DNA of 17,473 nucleotides from Burkholderiaceae bacterium (GTDB taxonomy: Bacteria > Pseudomonadota > Gammaproteobacteria > Burkholderiales > Burkholderiaceae), in the NCBI GenBank assembly GCA_022701845.1, contig JAKONS010000246.1, positions 1 to 17,473 of the forward strand, written 5' to 3'. The notes beneath the pieces were generated by a model that saw only the letters and a list, made by a program, of their open reading frames with translations, made no database searches and was not told the origin of the DNA. A program made the translations under genes and the position numbers. Below, in pieces: positions 6,844 to 13,367 of the stretch. The stretch's first letter is position 1. Each line of letters opens with the position of its first letter.

Positions 6844-8419
6844 GACCGCCGCCTTCGTGTCCTTCGCCGACACCATCGCCGCGCATGCGGCCGCCCGGCC
6901 CGACGCGGTGGCGTTCCGGGTGGGCGAGCGCAGCCGCGACTGGCGTGGCCTGCACCGGCATGCGCAGCAGGTGGCGCGCCGGCTGCTGGCGCTCGGCCTG
7001 GCGCCGGGCGCGCGGGTGGCGATCCTCGGGCCGCCGTCGCTCGCCTATCTGGAATGCCTGTTCGGCAGCGTGGCGGCGCGGGCCTGCGTGGTGCCGCTGC
7101 CGGCCTCGGCCAGCGCCGCAACGCTGGCGGCGATGCTGGCCGACTGCGATGCGCGGGCGGTGTTCGTCGATCCGGCGGTCGGGGCAGGGCTGGCGGCGAT
7201 GGTCGAGGCCTTCGCCGCGCCGCGCGGCGTGCCGGTGGTGCGCATCGGCGACGCGGACGGTGCCGGCTCCGGCGCGGCCGACGACTACGCAGCCTGGCGC
7301 GCGGCCGCGCCCGCCACCGGCGCGCTGCCGCGGGCCGAGCCGGGCGACGCCTTCAACCTCATCTACAGCTCCGGCACCACCGGCGTGCCCACGGGCATCG
7401 TGCATCTGCACGGCATGCGCGCGCAGCAGGCCGCGCGCAACGGTTTCGGCTTCGGCCCGGACAGCCGCACCCTGCTGTCGACGCCGATGTATTCCAACAC
7501 CACCGTCACCCCGCTGATCGGCGCGGTGGTGGCGGGCGGCTGCTGCATCCTGATGGAGCGCTTCGACGCCGGCCGCTGGCTGGCGCTGGCCGGTGCGCAC
7601 CGCGCCACCCACACCATGCTGGTGCCGGTGCAGTACCGGCGCCTGCTGGCGCATGCCGATTTCGATGGCACCGACCTCTCCGCGCTGGCGCTGAGCCAGT
7701 GCACCGGCGCGCCGCTCGATGCGGCCGCCAAGCGCGAGATCCTGGCGCGCTGGCCGGGCCGCTTCCTGGAGGGCTACGGCCTCACCGAAGGCGGCGTCAC
7801 CTGCTTTCTGGATGCCCGGCGCTTTCCGGACAAGCTCGCCACCGTGGGCACACCGGCGCCCGGCAACACCGTGTTCCTGATCGACGAGCAGGGCCTGCGC
7901 CTGCCCGAGGGCACCGGCGCGGTGGGCGAGGTGGTCGGCCGCTCGCCGTTCATGATGGCCGGCTACCACGGCCGCCCCGAGGCCACCGAGGAGATCCGCT
8001 GGTACGACGCGGACGGCCGGGTGCACCACCGCACCGGCGACATCGGCCGCTTCGACGCCGACGGCTTCCTGACCCTGCTCGACCGGCGCAAGGACCTGGT
8101 GATTTCCGGCGGCCACAACATTTATCCGGCCGATCTGGAAGCGGTGCTGCTGCGCCATGCCGACGTGGCCGAGGCGGCGGTGATCGGGGTGCCGAGCGCC
8201 GAATGGGGCGAGACCCCGCTGGCGCTGGTGGTGGCGCGGCCGGGCGCCACGCTCGACGCCGCCGCGCTGCGCGACTGGACCAACGCGCAGCTCGGCAGGC
8301 TGCAGCGCCTGTCGGCGGTCGAGCTGCGCGACGCGCTGCCGCGCTCGGCGTTGGGCAAGCTGTCGAAGCAGGCGCTGCGCGCACCGTACTGGCAGCCGGC
8401 CGAGGCGGTGGCGCCATGA
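6833..8419 (+). CDS. AMP-forming acyl-CoA synthetase/ligase
   Basis: 528-residue class I adenylate-forming enzyme: acid + ATP + CoA gives acyl-CoA + AMP + PPi. Core motifs are the P-loop YSSGTTGVPTG (178-188), YGLTEGG (315-321), RTGDIGRFDADGF (400-412) with the ATP-binding Asp403, the hinge region around DRRKDLVISGG (417-427), and the C-terminal PRSALGKLSKQALR with the catalytic Lys509. The P-loop has Thr187 where most relatives have Lys (confirmed at codon level, ACG), which is unusual but does not disturb the other motifs. The start ATG at 6833 overlaps the hydratase 2 gene by 11 bases. The ligase activates the acid for the neighbouring MaoC and SDR enzymes. The acid may be aromatic, aryl-alkenoic or aliphatic; the sequence does not tell me which. 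Confidence 0.94.
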   Translation: MTPETAAFVSFADTIAAHAAARPDAVAFRVGERSRDWRGLHRHAQQVARRLLALGLAPGARVAILGPPSLAYLECLFGSVAARACVVPLPASASAATLAAMLADCDARAVFVDPAVGAGLAAMVEAFAAPRGVPVVRIGDADGAGSGAADDYAAWRAAAPATGALPRAEPGDAFNLIYSSGTTGVPTGIVHLHGMRAQQAARNGFGFGPDSRTLLSTPMYSNTTVTPLIGAVVAGGCCILMERFDAGRWLALAGAHRATHTMLVPVQYRRLLAHADFDGTDLSALALSQCTGAPLDAAAKREILARWPGRFLEGYGLTEGGVTCFLDARRFPDKLATVGTPAPGNTVFLIDEQGLRLPEGTGAVGEVVGRSPFMMAGYHGRPEATEEIRWYDADGRVHHRTGDIGRFDADGFLTLLDRRKDLVISGGHNIYPADLEAVLLRHADVAEAAVIGVPSAEWGETPLALVVARPGATLDAAALRDWTNAQLGRLQRLSAVELRDALPRSALGKLSKQALRAPYWQPAEAVAP

Positions 8420-9186
8420 GCGGCACCTCCCGTCCGGTGTGCGTGGTGACCGGCGCCTCCGGCGGCATCGGTGCTGCCACCGCCCGCCTGTTCGCCGCCC
8501 GCGGCTACGACCTGGCGATCCACTACGCGCACCGCGCCGACACTGCCGAGGCGGTCGCCGCGGCCTGCCGTGCCGAGGGCGCGGCCACCCTGGTGGTGCG
8601 CGCCGACGTGGCCGTCGACGCCGACTGCCGGGCGCTGGCCGCGCAGGTGCGGGAGCGCTGGGGCGCGGCCGAGGTGCTGGTCAACAACGCCGGCGTGTCG
8701 CCGAAGTTCGTCGACCCGAAAGACCTGGAAGCGCTCGACGCGGAGGACTTCCTGGCCACCTGCCGGGTCAACGTGGTGGGCGCCTTCCAGATGGCGCGCG
8801 CCTTGGCGCCGCTGCTGCGCGGCCGCCCGGGGGCGGCCATCGTCAACGTGTCGTCGATGGCCTCGGTGATGGGCACCGGCTCCTCGATGGCCTATGCCGC
8901 CTCCAAGGGCGCGCTCAACACCCTCACCCTGGCGCTGGCCCGGGCGCTGGCGCCCGGGATCCGGGTCAACGCGGTGCTGCCGGGCATGGTCGACGGCGAG
9001 TGGCTGCGCCGCGGCCTGGGCGAGGAGAAGTTCGCCGCCGGGCGGCAGCGCTATGCCGGCCGCGCGCTGCTCGGCGAGATCATCGGCGCCGACGACGCGG
9101 CCCGCGCCATCCACTGGCTGGCGCACGATGCGCGCCGGCAGACCGGCCAGCTGATCGAGCTGGACGCCGGCTTCCGGCTGGGATGA
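8416..9186 (+). CDS. Short-chain dehydrogenase/reductase (SDR, classical)
   Basis: 256-residue NAD(P)-dependent oxidoreductase. The Rossmann motif TGASGGIG is at 12-19, NNAG at 90-93, and the catalytic set is Ser147 (NVSSMAS), Tyr160 and Lys164 (YAASK), followed by IRVNAVLPGMVDGEW. The C-terminus TGQLIELDAGFRLG is the usual end of FabG-like enzymes. HYAHRAD after strand 2 has an Arg that would suit NADP(H), though this is a weak indication. The gene is coupled to the ligase by an ATGA overlap. In context it most likely oxidises the hydroxyacyl-CoA made by the MaoC hydratases, in a beta-oxidation-like sequence; no thiolase or acyl-CoA dehydrogenase is in the window. Confidence 0.94.
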   Translation: MSGTSRPVCVVTGASGGIGAATARLFAARGYDLAIHYAHRADTAEAVAAACRAEGAATLVVRADVAVDADCRALAAQVRERWGAAEVLVNNAGVSPKFVDPKDLEALDAEDFLATCRVNVVGAFQMARALAPLLRGRPGAAIVNVSSMASVMGTGSSMAYAASKGALNTLTLALARALAPGIRVNAVLPGMVDGEWLRRGLGEEKFAAGRQRYAGRALLGEIIGADDAARAIHWLAHDARRQTGQLIELDAGFRLG

Positions 9187-9203
9187 TCGGGGGCACCCCG
9201 CCC

Positions 9204-9222
9204 GCGCCCCGGCGCCTTTTTT
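9204..9222 (+). terminator. Weak terminator-like hairpin between SDR and IclR
   Basis: GCGC-CCCG-GCGC followed by C and six T residues (9217-9222). The stem has only four or five pairs, so termination would be partial at best. It could lower expression of the IclR gene relative to the catabolic genes. Confidence 0.25.
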
Positions 9223-9239
9223 CGAATCCACCACCCGCC

Positions 9240-10052
9240 ATGGCCTCCTTTCCTCCCGTCGAAGCCGTCGTGCGCGCGGTGCAGCTGCTGGAATGCCTGA
9301 ACCAGCACCCGGTGACCAGCATCGCCCAGCTGCACCGGCAGACCGCCATCCCCAAGCCGTCGCTGGTGCGCCTGCTGCAGACGCTGGAGGGCCTGGGCTA
9401 TGTGCGGCGCGCGCCCAAGCCCGGCGGCTACCTGCTGACCTCGCGGGTGCGCATGCTGGCCAGCGGCTACCACAGCGAGCCGCGGGTGGTGGAGGTGGTG
9501 GCGCCGCTGCTCGATGCGCTGACCGCCATCATCAAGTGGCCGGCGGCGCTGGCGGTGCCCGACAGCGGCGCCGCGGTGATCCGCTACAGCACCATTCCGA
9601 ATTCGCCGCTGGCGCTGCTGCATTCGAGCATCGACATGCGGCTGAGCCTGGTCACCCGGGCGCTCGGCCTGGCCTACCTGGCCTTCTGCGAGCAGGAGGA
9701 GCGCGAGGCGCTGATCAGCCTGGCCGACCCGGCCGACAACCCGGAGAACGCCGCGGCGCAGAACCGCCGCTCGCTCGACTCCACCCTGGAGATGGTGCGG
9801 CGCCAGGGCTATGCGCTGCGCGACCCGAAGGTGCGGCCGGTGTCCAACACGCTGGCGATTCCGATCTTCGACGCGCACCGGGTGGTGGGCTCGGTCGGGG
9901 TGACCTGGTTCGCCTCGACCATGGGCCGGGACGAGGCGGTCAAGCGCTACCTGGGCCTGCTGCAAGGCGTGGCGGCGGAGGCGAAGCTGGCCCTGTCGGC
10001 GCCCGACGCGGCGGCGCTGCAGCCCGGCGCCACCGCCCGCGAAGCCGCCTGA
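9240..10052 (+). CDS. IclR-family transcriptional regulator (MhpR-like)
   Basis: 270 residues. The N-terminal winged helix-turn-helix spans about 8-70 (VVRAVQLLECLNQHPV, SIAQLHRQTAIPKPSLVRLLQTLEGLGYV); the IPKPSLVRLLQTLE recognition helix resembles MhpR-type activators. The C-terminal GAF-like effector domain runs about 80-255, with VRPVSNTLAIPIFDAHRVVGSVGVTWF. ATG 9240 gives a normal N-terminus; an ATG at 9183 in the ATGA overlap with the SDR stop is in frame and would add 19 residues. It is the last gene of the hydratase-ligase-SDR unit and converges on the cupin gene. It is the best candidate to bind the four TTTC-N7-GAAA sites, one of which precedes its own operon. The effector is probably a pathway intermediate (inference). 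Confidence 0.93.
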   Translation: MASFPPVEAVVRAVQLLECLNQHPVTSIAQLHRQTAIPKPSLVRLLQTLEGLGYVRRAPKPGGYLLTSRVRMLASGYHSEPRVVEVVAPLLDALTAIIKWPAALAVPDSGAAVIRYSTIPNSPLALLHSSIDMRLSLVTRALGLAYLAFCEQEEREALISLADPADNPENAAAQNRRSLDSTLEMVRRQGYALRDPKVRPVSNTLAIPIFDAHRVVGSVGVTWFASTMGRDEAVKRYLGLLQGVAAEAKLALSAPDAAALQPGATAREAA

Positions 10053-10059
10053 GGGCGGC
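10044..10059. terminator. GC hairpin at convergent gene ends
   Basis: GCCGCC-TGAG-GGCGGC: six perfect pairs, with the IclR stop codon in the loop. Only 13 bases separate the stops of IclR and the cupin gene. There is no T tract on either strand, so it would be at most a weak bidirectional terminator or a 3'-end stabiliser. Confidence 0.35.
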
Positions 10060-10065
10060 CCCGCG

Positions 10066-10914
10066 TCAGGGCCTGGCGTAGTCGGCGGCGTTGGCCACCC
10101 AGCCCTTGGCGATGAAGTCGGCGCGCGGCGGGCTGAACACGTCGATCAGCAGATGCCGGCCCTCGCCCACGCCCTCGCTGGTGTGGATCGTGTCGACCGG
10201 CACCACCATCAGCGACGGCGAGCCGAGCCGCTCGTGGCGGTCGGCCTGCCAGGTGTCGGCATCGGCGCCCCATTCCACCCGCAGGTGGTGCAGGAAGTCG
10301 CCGGCCAGGGCCAGCGAGCCCTGCTCGAAATCGGTGTGGGAATGCGGGCTGAGCTCGCGCCGGTTGCGTGGGCCGTCGTATTCCACCCAGTTGATCGACA
10401 GGGTGGCGGTCTGCAGCATCTTCAGCCGCGGCTTGTCCTTCGAGGCCTGCACCTGGTCGATCGGGAACACCCGCACCGTGTCGGCCGCGCGCAGCGCGCG
10501 CCAGGCGCTGCCGACCGGGCCGATGCGCGGGTCCGGCGGCTGGTAGGCCGATTCGTTCAGCGCGCCGGCGGCGGCCTGTTCGCGCAGGGTGGAGATGACC
10601 ACGCAGGTGGCGCCGGGCGACAGCGCCACCTGCCAGGCGCCCGGCGGCAGGATGCAGACCGAGCGCGGCGCGGCCGCGGTGGGGGCGGCGGCGGCGTCGC
10701 CGGAGACGGTGGCCGGCGCGTCCAGCACCAGCAGCATCGTCTCGTCGGCCGACTGCACCGGCAGCTGCAGCCCGGCGCCGGCGCCCGCCCGGTTCCAGGA
10801 CACCGCGAAATTCTGGCCGCGGCCGGTCCATTGGTGCGGGCTGCCGGCGGCGGCGCCGGGCGGCGGCGGGGCGCTCAGCAGGGTGGGGGGGCGTACGGCG
10901 TGGGCGGTGTCCAT
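10066..10914 (-). CDS. Cupin-fold protein, function unknown
   Basis: 282 residues. Two beta-rich halves suggest a bicupin. The C-terminal half carries the clearer motif, SPHSHTDFEQGSLALAGDF (189-207), with His191, His193 and Glu197 as likely metal ligands, and a late His244 (VDTIHTSEG). The N-terminal half lacks the histidines and has low-complexity Ala/Pro runs. It may be a metal-dependent isomerase, dioxygenase or sensor-type protein; I do not recognise a characterised homologue. ATG at 10914 is chosen because the longer frame upstream lies in the flavin-reductase gene; the Shine-Dalgarno is weak. Third gene of the minus-strand unit after the SnoaL and flavin-reductase genes, 47 bases after the latter. 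Confidence 0.8.
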   Translation of the reverse strand: MDTAHAVRPPTLLSAPPPPGAAAGSPHQWTGRGQNFAVSWNRAGAGAGLQLPVQSADETMLLVLDAPATVSGDAAAAPTAAAPRSVCILPPGAWQVALSPGATCVVISTLREQAAAGALNESAYQPPDPRIGPVGSAWRALRAADTVRVFPIDQVQASKDKPRLKMLQTATLSINWVEYDGPRNRRELSPHSHTDFEQGSLALAGDFLHHLRVEWGADADTWQADRHERLGSPSLMVVPVDTIHTSEGVGEGRHLLIDVFSPPRADFIAKGWVANAADYARP

Positions 10915-10961
10915 GGATGCGGCTTTCTTCGTGGATGTTGGAGTGGAGAGGGGCCTGCGGC

Positions 10962-11585
10962 TCAGACCTTCCGGAAGGCCGAGGGCAGCTCGAAGATCGG
11001 GCCGGCCTCGGCGTACTGCGCGCCGCCCAGCCGGGTCACCGGGCGGGCGCGGGCGGTGTCGAAGCGGCCCTGGTCGTCGAGGAATCCTTCGGCGATGTGC
11101 AGCCCGACGACCCGGCCGAAGACGACGGTGCTGCGGGTCTCGCCGGGCAGCTCCGGCTCGATCACCGCGAAGCGCAGCAGCCGGCATTCCATCGCCGCCG
11201 GCGAGGCCTTGACCCGGGGCGGGCGCACATGCACGCAGGGCGCGGGCTCCACGCCGGCCAGCTCGAACTCGTTGCTGCCGTAGGGCACCGGCGAGGAGCT
11301 GGTGTTCATCGCCTCGACCAGATCGCGCGACACCATGTTGCAGACGAACTCGCCGGTGGCGCGCACGTTGGCCAGGGTGTCCTTCTCGGGCCGGTCGGCC
11401 GGCGTGTTGCAGGAGAAGATCAGCACCGCCGGCGCGGTCGAGACCAGGTTGAAGTGCGAGAACGGCGCCAGGTTGACATGGCCGTCCGGCCCCATCGAGC
11501 TGATCCAGCCGATCGGCCGCGGCGCCACGATGGCGTTGAAGATCGAGCGCTTGAGGTCGACGGCTTGCAGGAGGTCGTGGAACAT
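10962..11585 (-). CDS. Flavin reductase-like FMN-binding protein (DIM6/NTAB type)
   Basis: 207-residue split-barrel flavoprotein. IVAPRPIGWISSMGPDGHVNLAPFSHFN (19-46) is the FMN-binding signature. KDTLANVRATGEFVCNMVSRDLVEAMN and the later MECRLLR region also match this group, which includes NAD(P)H:flavin reductases serving two-component monooxygenases as well as proteins of unproven activity. It starts four bases after the SnoaL stop and has no own Shine-Dalgarno, so it is probably translated by coupling. No oxygenase component lies in the window, so whether it supplies FMNH2 or acts itself on a substrate is open. Confidence 0.9.
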   Translation of the reverse strand: MFHDLLQAVDLKRSIFNAIVAPRPIGWISSMGPDGHVNLAPFSHFNLVSTAPAVLIFSCNTPADRPEKDTLANVRATGEFVCNMVSRDLVEAMNTSSSPVPYGSNEFELAGVEPAPCVHVRPPRVKASPAAMECRLLRFAVIEPELPGETRSTVVFGRVVGLHIAEGFLDDQGRFDTARARPVTRLGGAQYAEAGPIFELPSAFRKV

Positions 11586-11589
11586 CGCG

Positions 11590-12033
11590 TCAGCCCGTGG
11601 TCGGCGTGTCGCTCTTGAACACCGCGGTGATGGTGCGCGAGCGGTAGCGCCAGCGGCCGTCGGCGCCGCGCCGGCACACGTCGTGCACGTCGGCGATCAT
11701 GATCGCCGGCAGCGAGGGCAGCACCGGCGCGCCGTCGGCGGCGTGCAGCAGCAGGATCCAGTCGGCGGTGGCGTTGTCGGCGTCGGCCACCCGCACCCGC
11801 TCGTTGGCGACCACATGGCGGGCGGTGCGCACCGCGCCGCGCGACTGGCGGCCGGTGTAGAAGGCGGCGATCTCGGCATGGCCGGCACGGCTCTTCAGAC
11901 TGGTGGTGAACACCCCGTCCTCGGTGAAGAACGTGTGCGCCCGGGCGCCCTGGTGGCGGTCTACCTCGAACCAGTAGTCGATGTTCAGCGCCGCGATGTC
12001 CGCGGCGATGTCCCGTTGTTCGCTTGGTGTCAT
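11590..12033 (-). CDS. SnoaL/NTF2-like small protein
   Basis: 147 residues with the cone-shaped NTF2-like fold: an N-terminal helix pair (QRDIAADIAALNIDYWFEVD), FFTEDGVFTTSLKSRAGHAEIAAFYTGR, TARHVVANERVRVADADNATADWILLLH, and RWRYRSRTITAVFK as the last strands. The TARHVVAN turn is common in the SnoaL_4 group, which includes hydroxylating-dioxygenase beta-like and dehydratase-like proteins. No alpha subunit is present, so it is more likely a stand-alone dehydratase, isomerase or ligand-binding protein. First gene of the minus-strand three-gene unit, under the candidate promoter at 12109-12137. No good Shine-Dalgarno is visible. Confidence 0.85.
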   Translation of the reverse strand: MTPSEQRDIAADIAALNIDYWFEVDRHQGARAHTFFTEDGVFTTSLKSRAGHAEIAAFYTGRQSRGAVRTARHVVANERVRVADADNATADWILLLHAADGAPVLPSLPAIMIADVHDVCRRGADGRWRYRSRTITAVFKSDTPTTG

Positions 12034-12108
12034 GGGTGGTGGGTCGGTTCGGTGTCTGCGGGTGGCTGCGGGGGCGCCGGTCGACGCTGCCCGTCACCGA
12101 TGCGGCCG

Positions 12109-12137
12109 ACCATATACGCCGTGCCGGGCCGCGCCAA
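12109..12137 (-). promoter_or_regulatory. Candidate promoter of SnoaL-flavin reductase-cupin unit
   Basis: On the minus strand: TTGGCG (12137 down to 12132, 4/6), 17 bp, TATGGT (12114 down to 12109, 4/6). An overlapping TATATG at 12116-12111 is an alternative -10. The first base of TATGGT is 47 bp from the centre of the operator at 12154-12168. The predicted leader is about 70 bases. Confidence 0.4.
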
Positions 12138-12153
12138 GAACACCGGGCGCGGG

Positions 12154-12168
12154 TTTCGCTGAGCGAAA
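12154..12168 (-). promoter_or_regulatory. Putative activator operator, TTTC-N7-GAAA, SnoaL copy
   Basis: TTTCGCT-G-AGCGAAA is a perfect dyad with seven-base arms and the best-conserved copy of the four. The centre (12161) lies 47 bp from the -10 of the leftward promoter, about -58 from its predicted start, a position used by IclR-type activators such as MhpR (recalled, not checked). Confidence 0.6.
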
Positions 12169-12212
12169 AACCGGCGTCGGCGCGGGCGCCGGCGGGGCCG
12201 GTGCGCGCCGTG

Positions 12213-12227
12213 TTTCGCTAGCCGGAA
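12213..12227 (+). promoter_or_regulatory. Putative activator operator, degenerate copy, Bug3
   Basis: TTTCGCTAGCCGGAA shares GTTTCGCT with the copies at 12154 and 701; the right arm has one mismatch (GGAA for GAAA). The centre (12220) is 47 bp before TAGCAT at 12267-12272, the -10-like hexamer of the Bug3 operon. Confidence 0.45.
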
Positions 12228-12243
12228 CCCCTTCGATTTCCGA

Positions 12244-12272
12244 CCGGTCCGGCGCCAGGACGCTCCTAGCAT
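12244..12272 (+). promoter_or_regulatory. Candidate Bug3 operon promoter
   Basis: -10-like TAGCAT (12267-12272, 4/6) with no recognisable -35 at 17 bp (CCGGTC). It is supported mainly by its fixed 47-bp spacing to the operator at 12213. The leader would be about 55 bases. Confidence 0.3.
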
Positions 12273-12334
12273 CGGCCCGCCGGCGTACCCGACGGAGCCG
12301 GTGGCACACCAGAACGAACAGGAGACACGACACC

Positions 12335-13330
12335 ATGCATGCGCAACGCATCGATCGCCGCCGCGCCATCGTCCGGCTCACCGCAGCGGCCGCGGCCGCG
12401 GCCGCCTGGGGCGGCGTGGCGGCCCAGCCGAAATGGCCCGCCCAGCCGGTGAAGGTGATCGTGCCGTTCCAGGCCGGCGGCTCCACCGACATCCTGGCGC
12501 GGCTGCTGGCCCGCCGCTTCTCCGAGGCGTTCGACGGCACCTTCGTGGTGGACAACCGCACCGGCGCCAACGGCAACGTGGGCGCGTCCGGCGTGGTGCT
12601 GGCACCGCCCGACGGCTACACCCTGATGGTGTCGACCACCGGGCCGCTGTCGCTCAACAAGCTGCTCTACAAGAACACGCCGTTCAACCCGGTGGCCGAC
12701 TTCACCCCGATCGCGCTGCTGGCCGACGTGCCGCTGCTGATCGCCGCGCATCCGTCGCTGCCGGCTGCCACCATGCCGCAGCTGATCGCCTACCTCAAGG
12801 CCCACCCGGGCAAGGTGTCGTATTCGACCGGCGGCACCGGCTCGATGGGGCACCTGGCCGCCGAGATGATCCAGCGCGCCGCCGGCGTCAGCATGGTGCA
12901 CGTGCCCTACCGCGGCTCGGCCGGCGCGCTCACCGACCTGGTGGCCGGCGTGGTCGGCCTGAGCTTCGACCTGGTGCCCACCTACCTGCAGCAGATCGCC
13001 GCCGGCAAGGTGCGGCCGCTGGCGGTGCTGAGCCCGCAGCGGGTGCCGAGCATGCCCGGCGTGCCGACGGTGCTGGAGTCCGGCATCAACGCCAGCGCCA
13101 CCGGCTGGTACGGCCTGGTCGGGCCGAAGGGCCTGCCGCCGGCGATGGTGGCCCGGCTCAACAAGGTGGCCAACGACTACCTGGAGAGCGCCGAGGCCCA
13201 GGCCCAGATGAAGCCGCTGGCCCTGCGCGCCATCGGCGGGCCGCCGGAGGCGCTGGGCCGGTTCGTGAAGGAAGAGATGGCCAAGTGGGAGCCGGTGATC
13301 GAGCCGATCGCTTCCACCGTCATGCAGTGA
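12335..13330 (+). CDS. Bug/TctC-family periplasmic solute-binding protein 3
   Basis: 331-residue TTT-class receptor. The N-terminus RIDRRRAIVRLTAAAAAAAAW may be a twin-arginine-type signal, with cleavage near GVAAQ (about 30). Family landmarks are WPAQPVKVIVPFQAGGSTD, VVDNRTGANGNVGASGV, PPDGYTLMVSTTGPL, MVHVPYRGSAGALTDLVAG, and MPGVPTVLESGI. AGGAG at 12320-12324 supports this start over the longer frame reaching into the regulatory region. First gene of the rightward operon, and the only Bug in the window not directly beside a COG3618 gene; instead it precedes a second Bug by 37 bases. Its TTGPL segment resembles the TSGPL of Bug4, suggesting related ligands. Confidence 0.95.
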   Translation: MHAQRIDRRRAIVRLTAAAAAAAAWGGVAAQPKWPAQPVKVIVPFQAGGSTDILARLLARRFSEAFDGTFVVDNRTGANGNVGASGVVLAPPDGYTLMVSTTGPLSLNKLLYKNTPFNPVADFTPIALLADVPLLIAAHPSLPAATMPQLIAYLKAHPGKVSYSTGGTGSMGHLAAEMIQRAAGVSMVHVPYRGSAGALTDLVAGVVGLSFDLVPTYLQQIAAGKVRPLAVLSPQRVPSMPGVPTVLESGINASATGWYGLVGPKGLPPAMVARLNKVANDYLESAEAQAQMKPLALRAIGGPPEALGRFVKEEMAKWEPVIEPIASTVMQ

Positions 13331-13367
13331 CGCCCGGCGCCCGGCCTTGCTTCCAGGAGACAGCAAC

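Larger units (their letters stand above)
12034..12334. promoter_or_regulatory. Divergent regulatory region, SnoaL unit versus Bug3 operon
   Basis: 301 bases without a credible gene; the open frame across it is GC-driven. It holds two copies of the TTTC-N7-GAAA motif, 59 bp centre to centre, each paired with its own outward-facing candidate promoter, and the Bug3 Shine-Dalgarno AGGAG at 12320-12324. The arrangement suggests coordinated activation of both divergent operons. Confidence 0.6.

Noticed and set aside
6758..8158. Minus-strand 466-codon frame opposite the ligase
   Set aside because: No recognisable domain, and the plus strand has all ligase motifs; typical antisense shadow at this GC content.
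8439..10052. SDR-to-IclR 537-residue fusion
   Set aside because: The first part is an off-frame reading of the SDR gene; only the portion from 9240 (or 9183) has IclR similarity.
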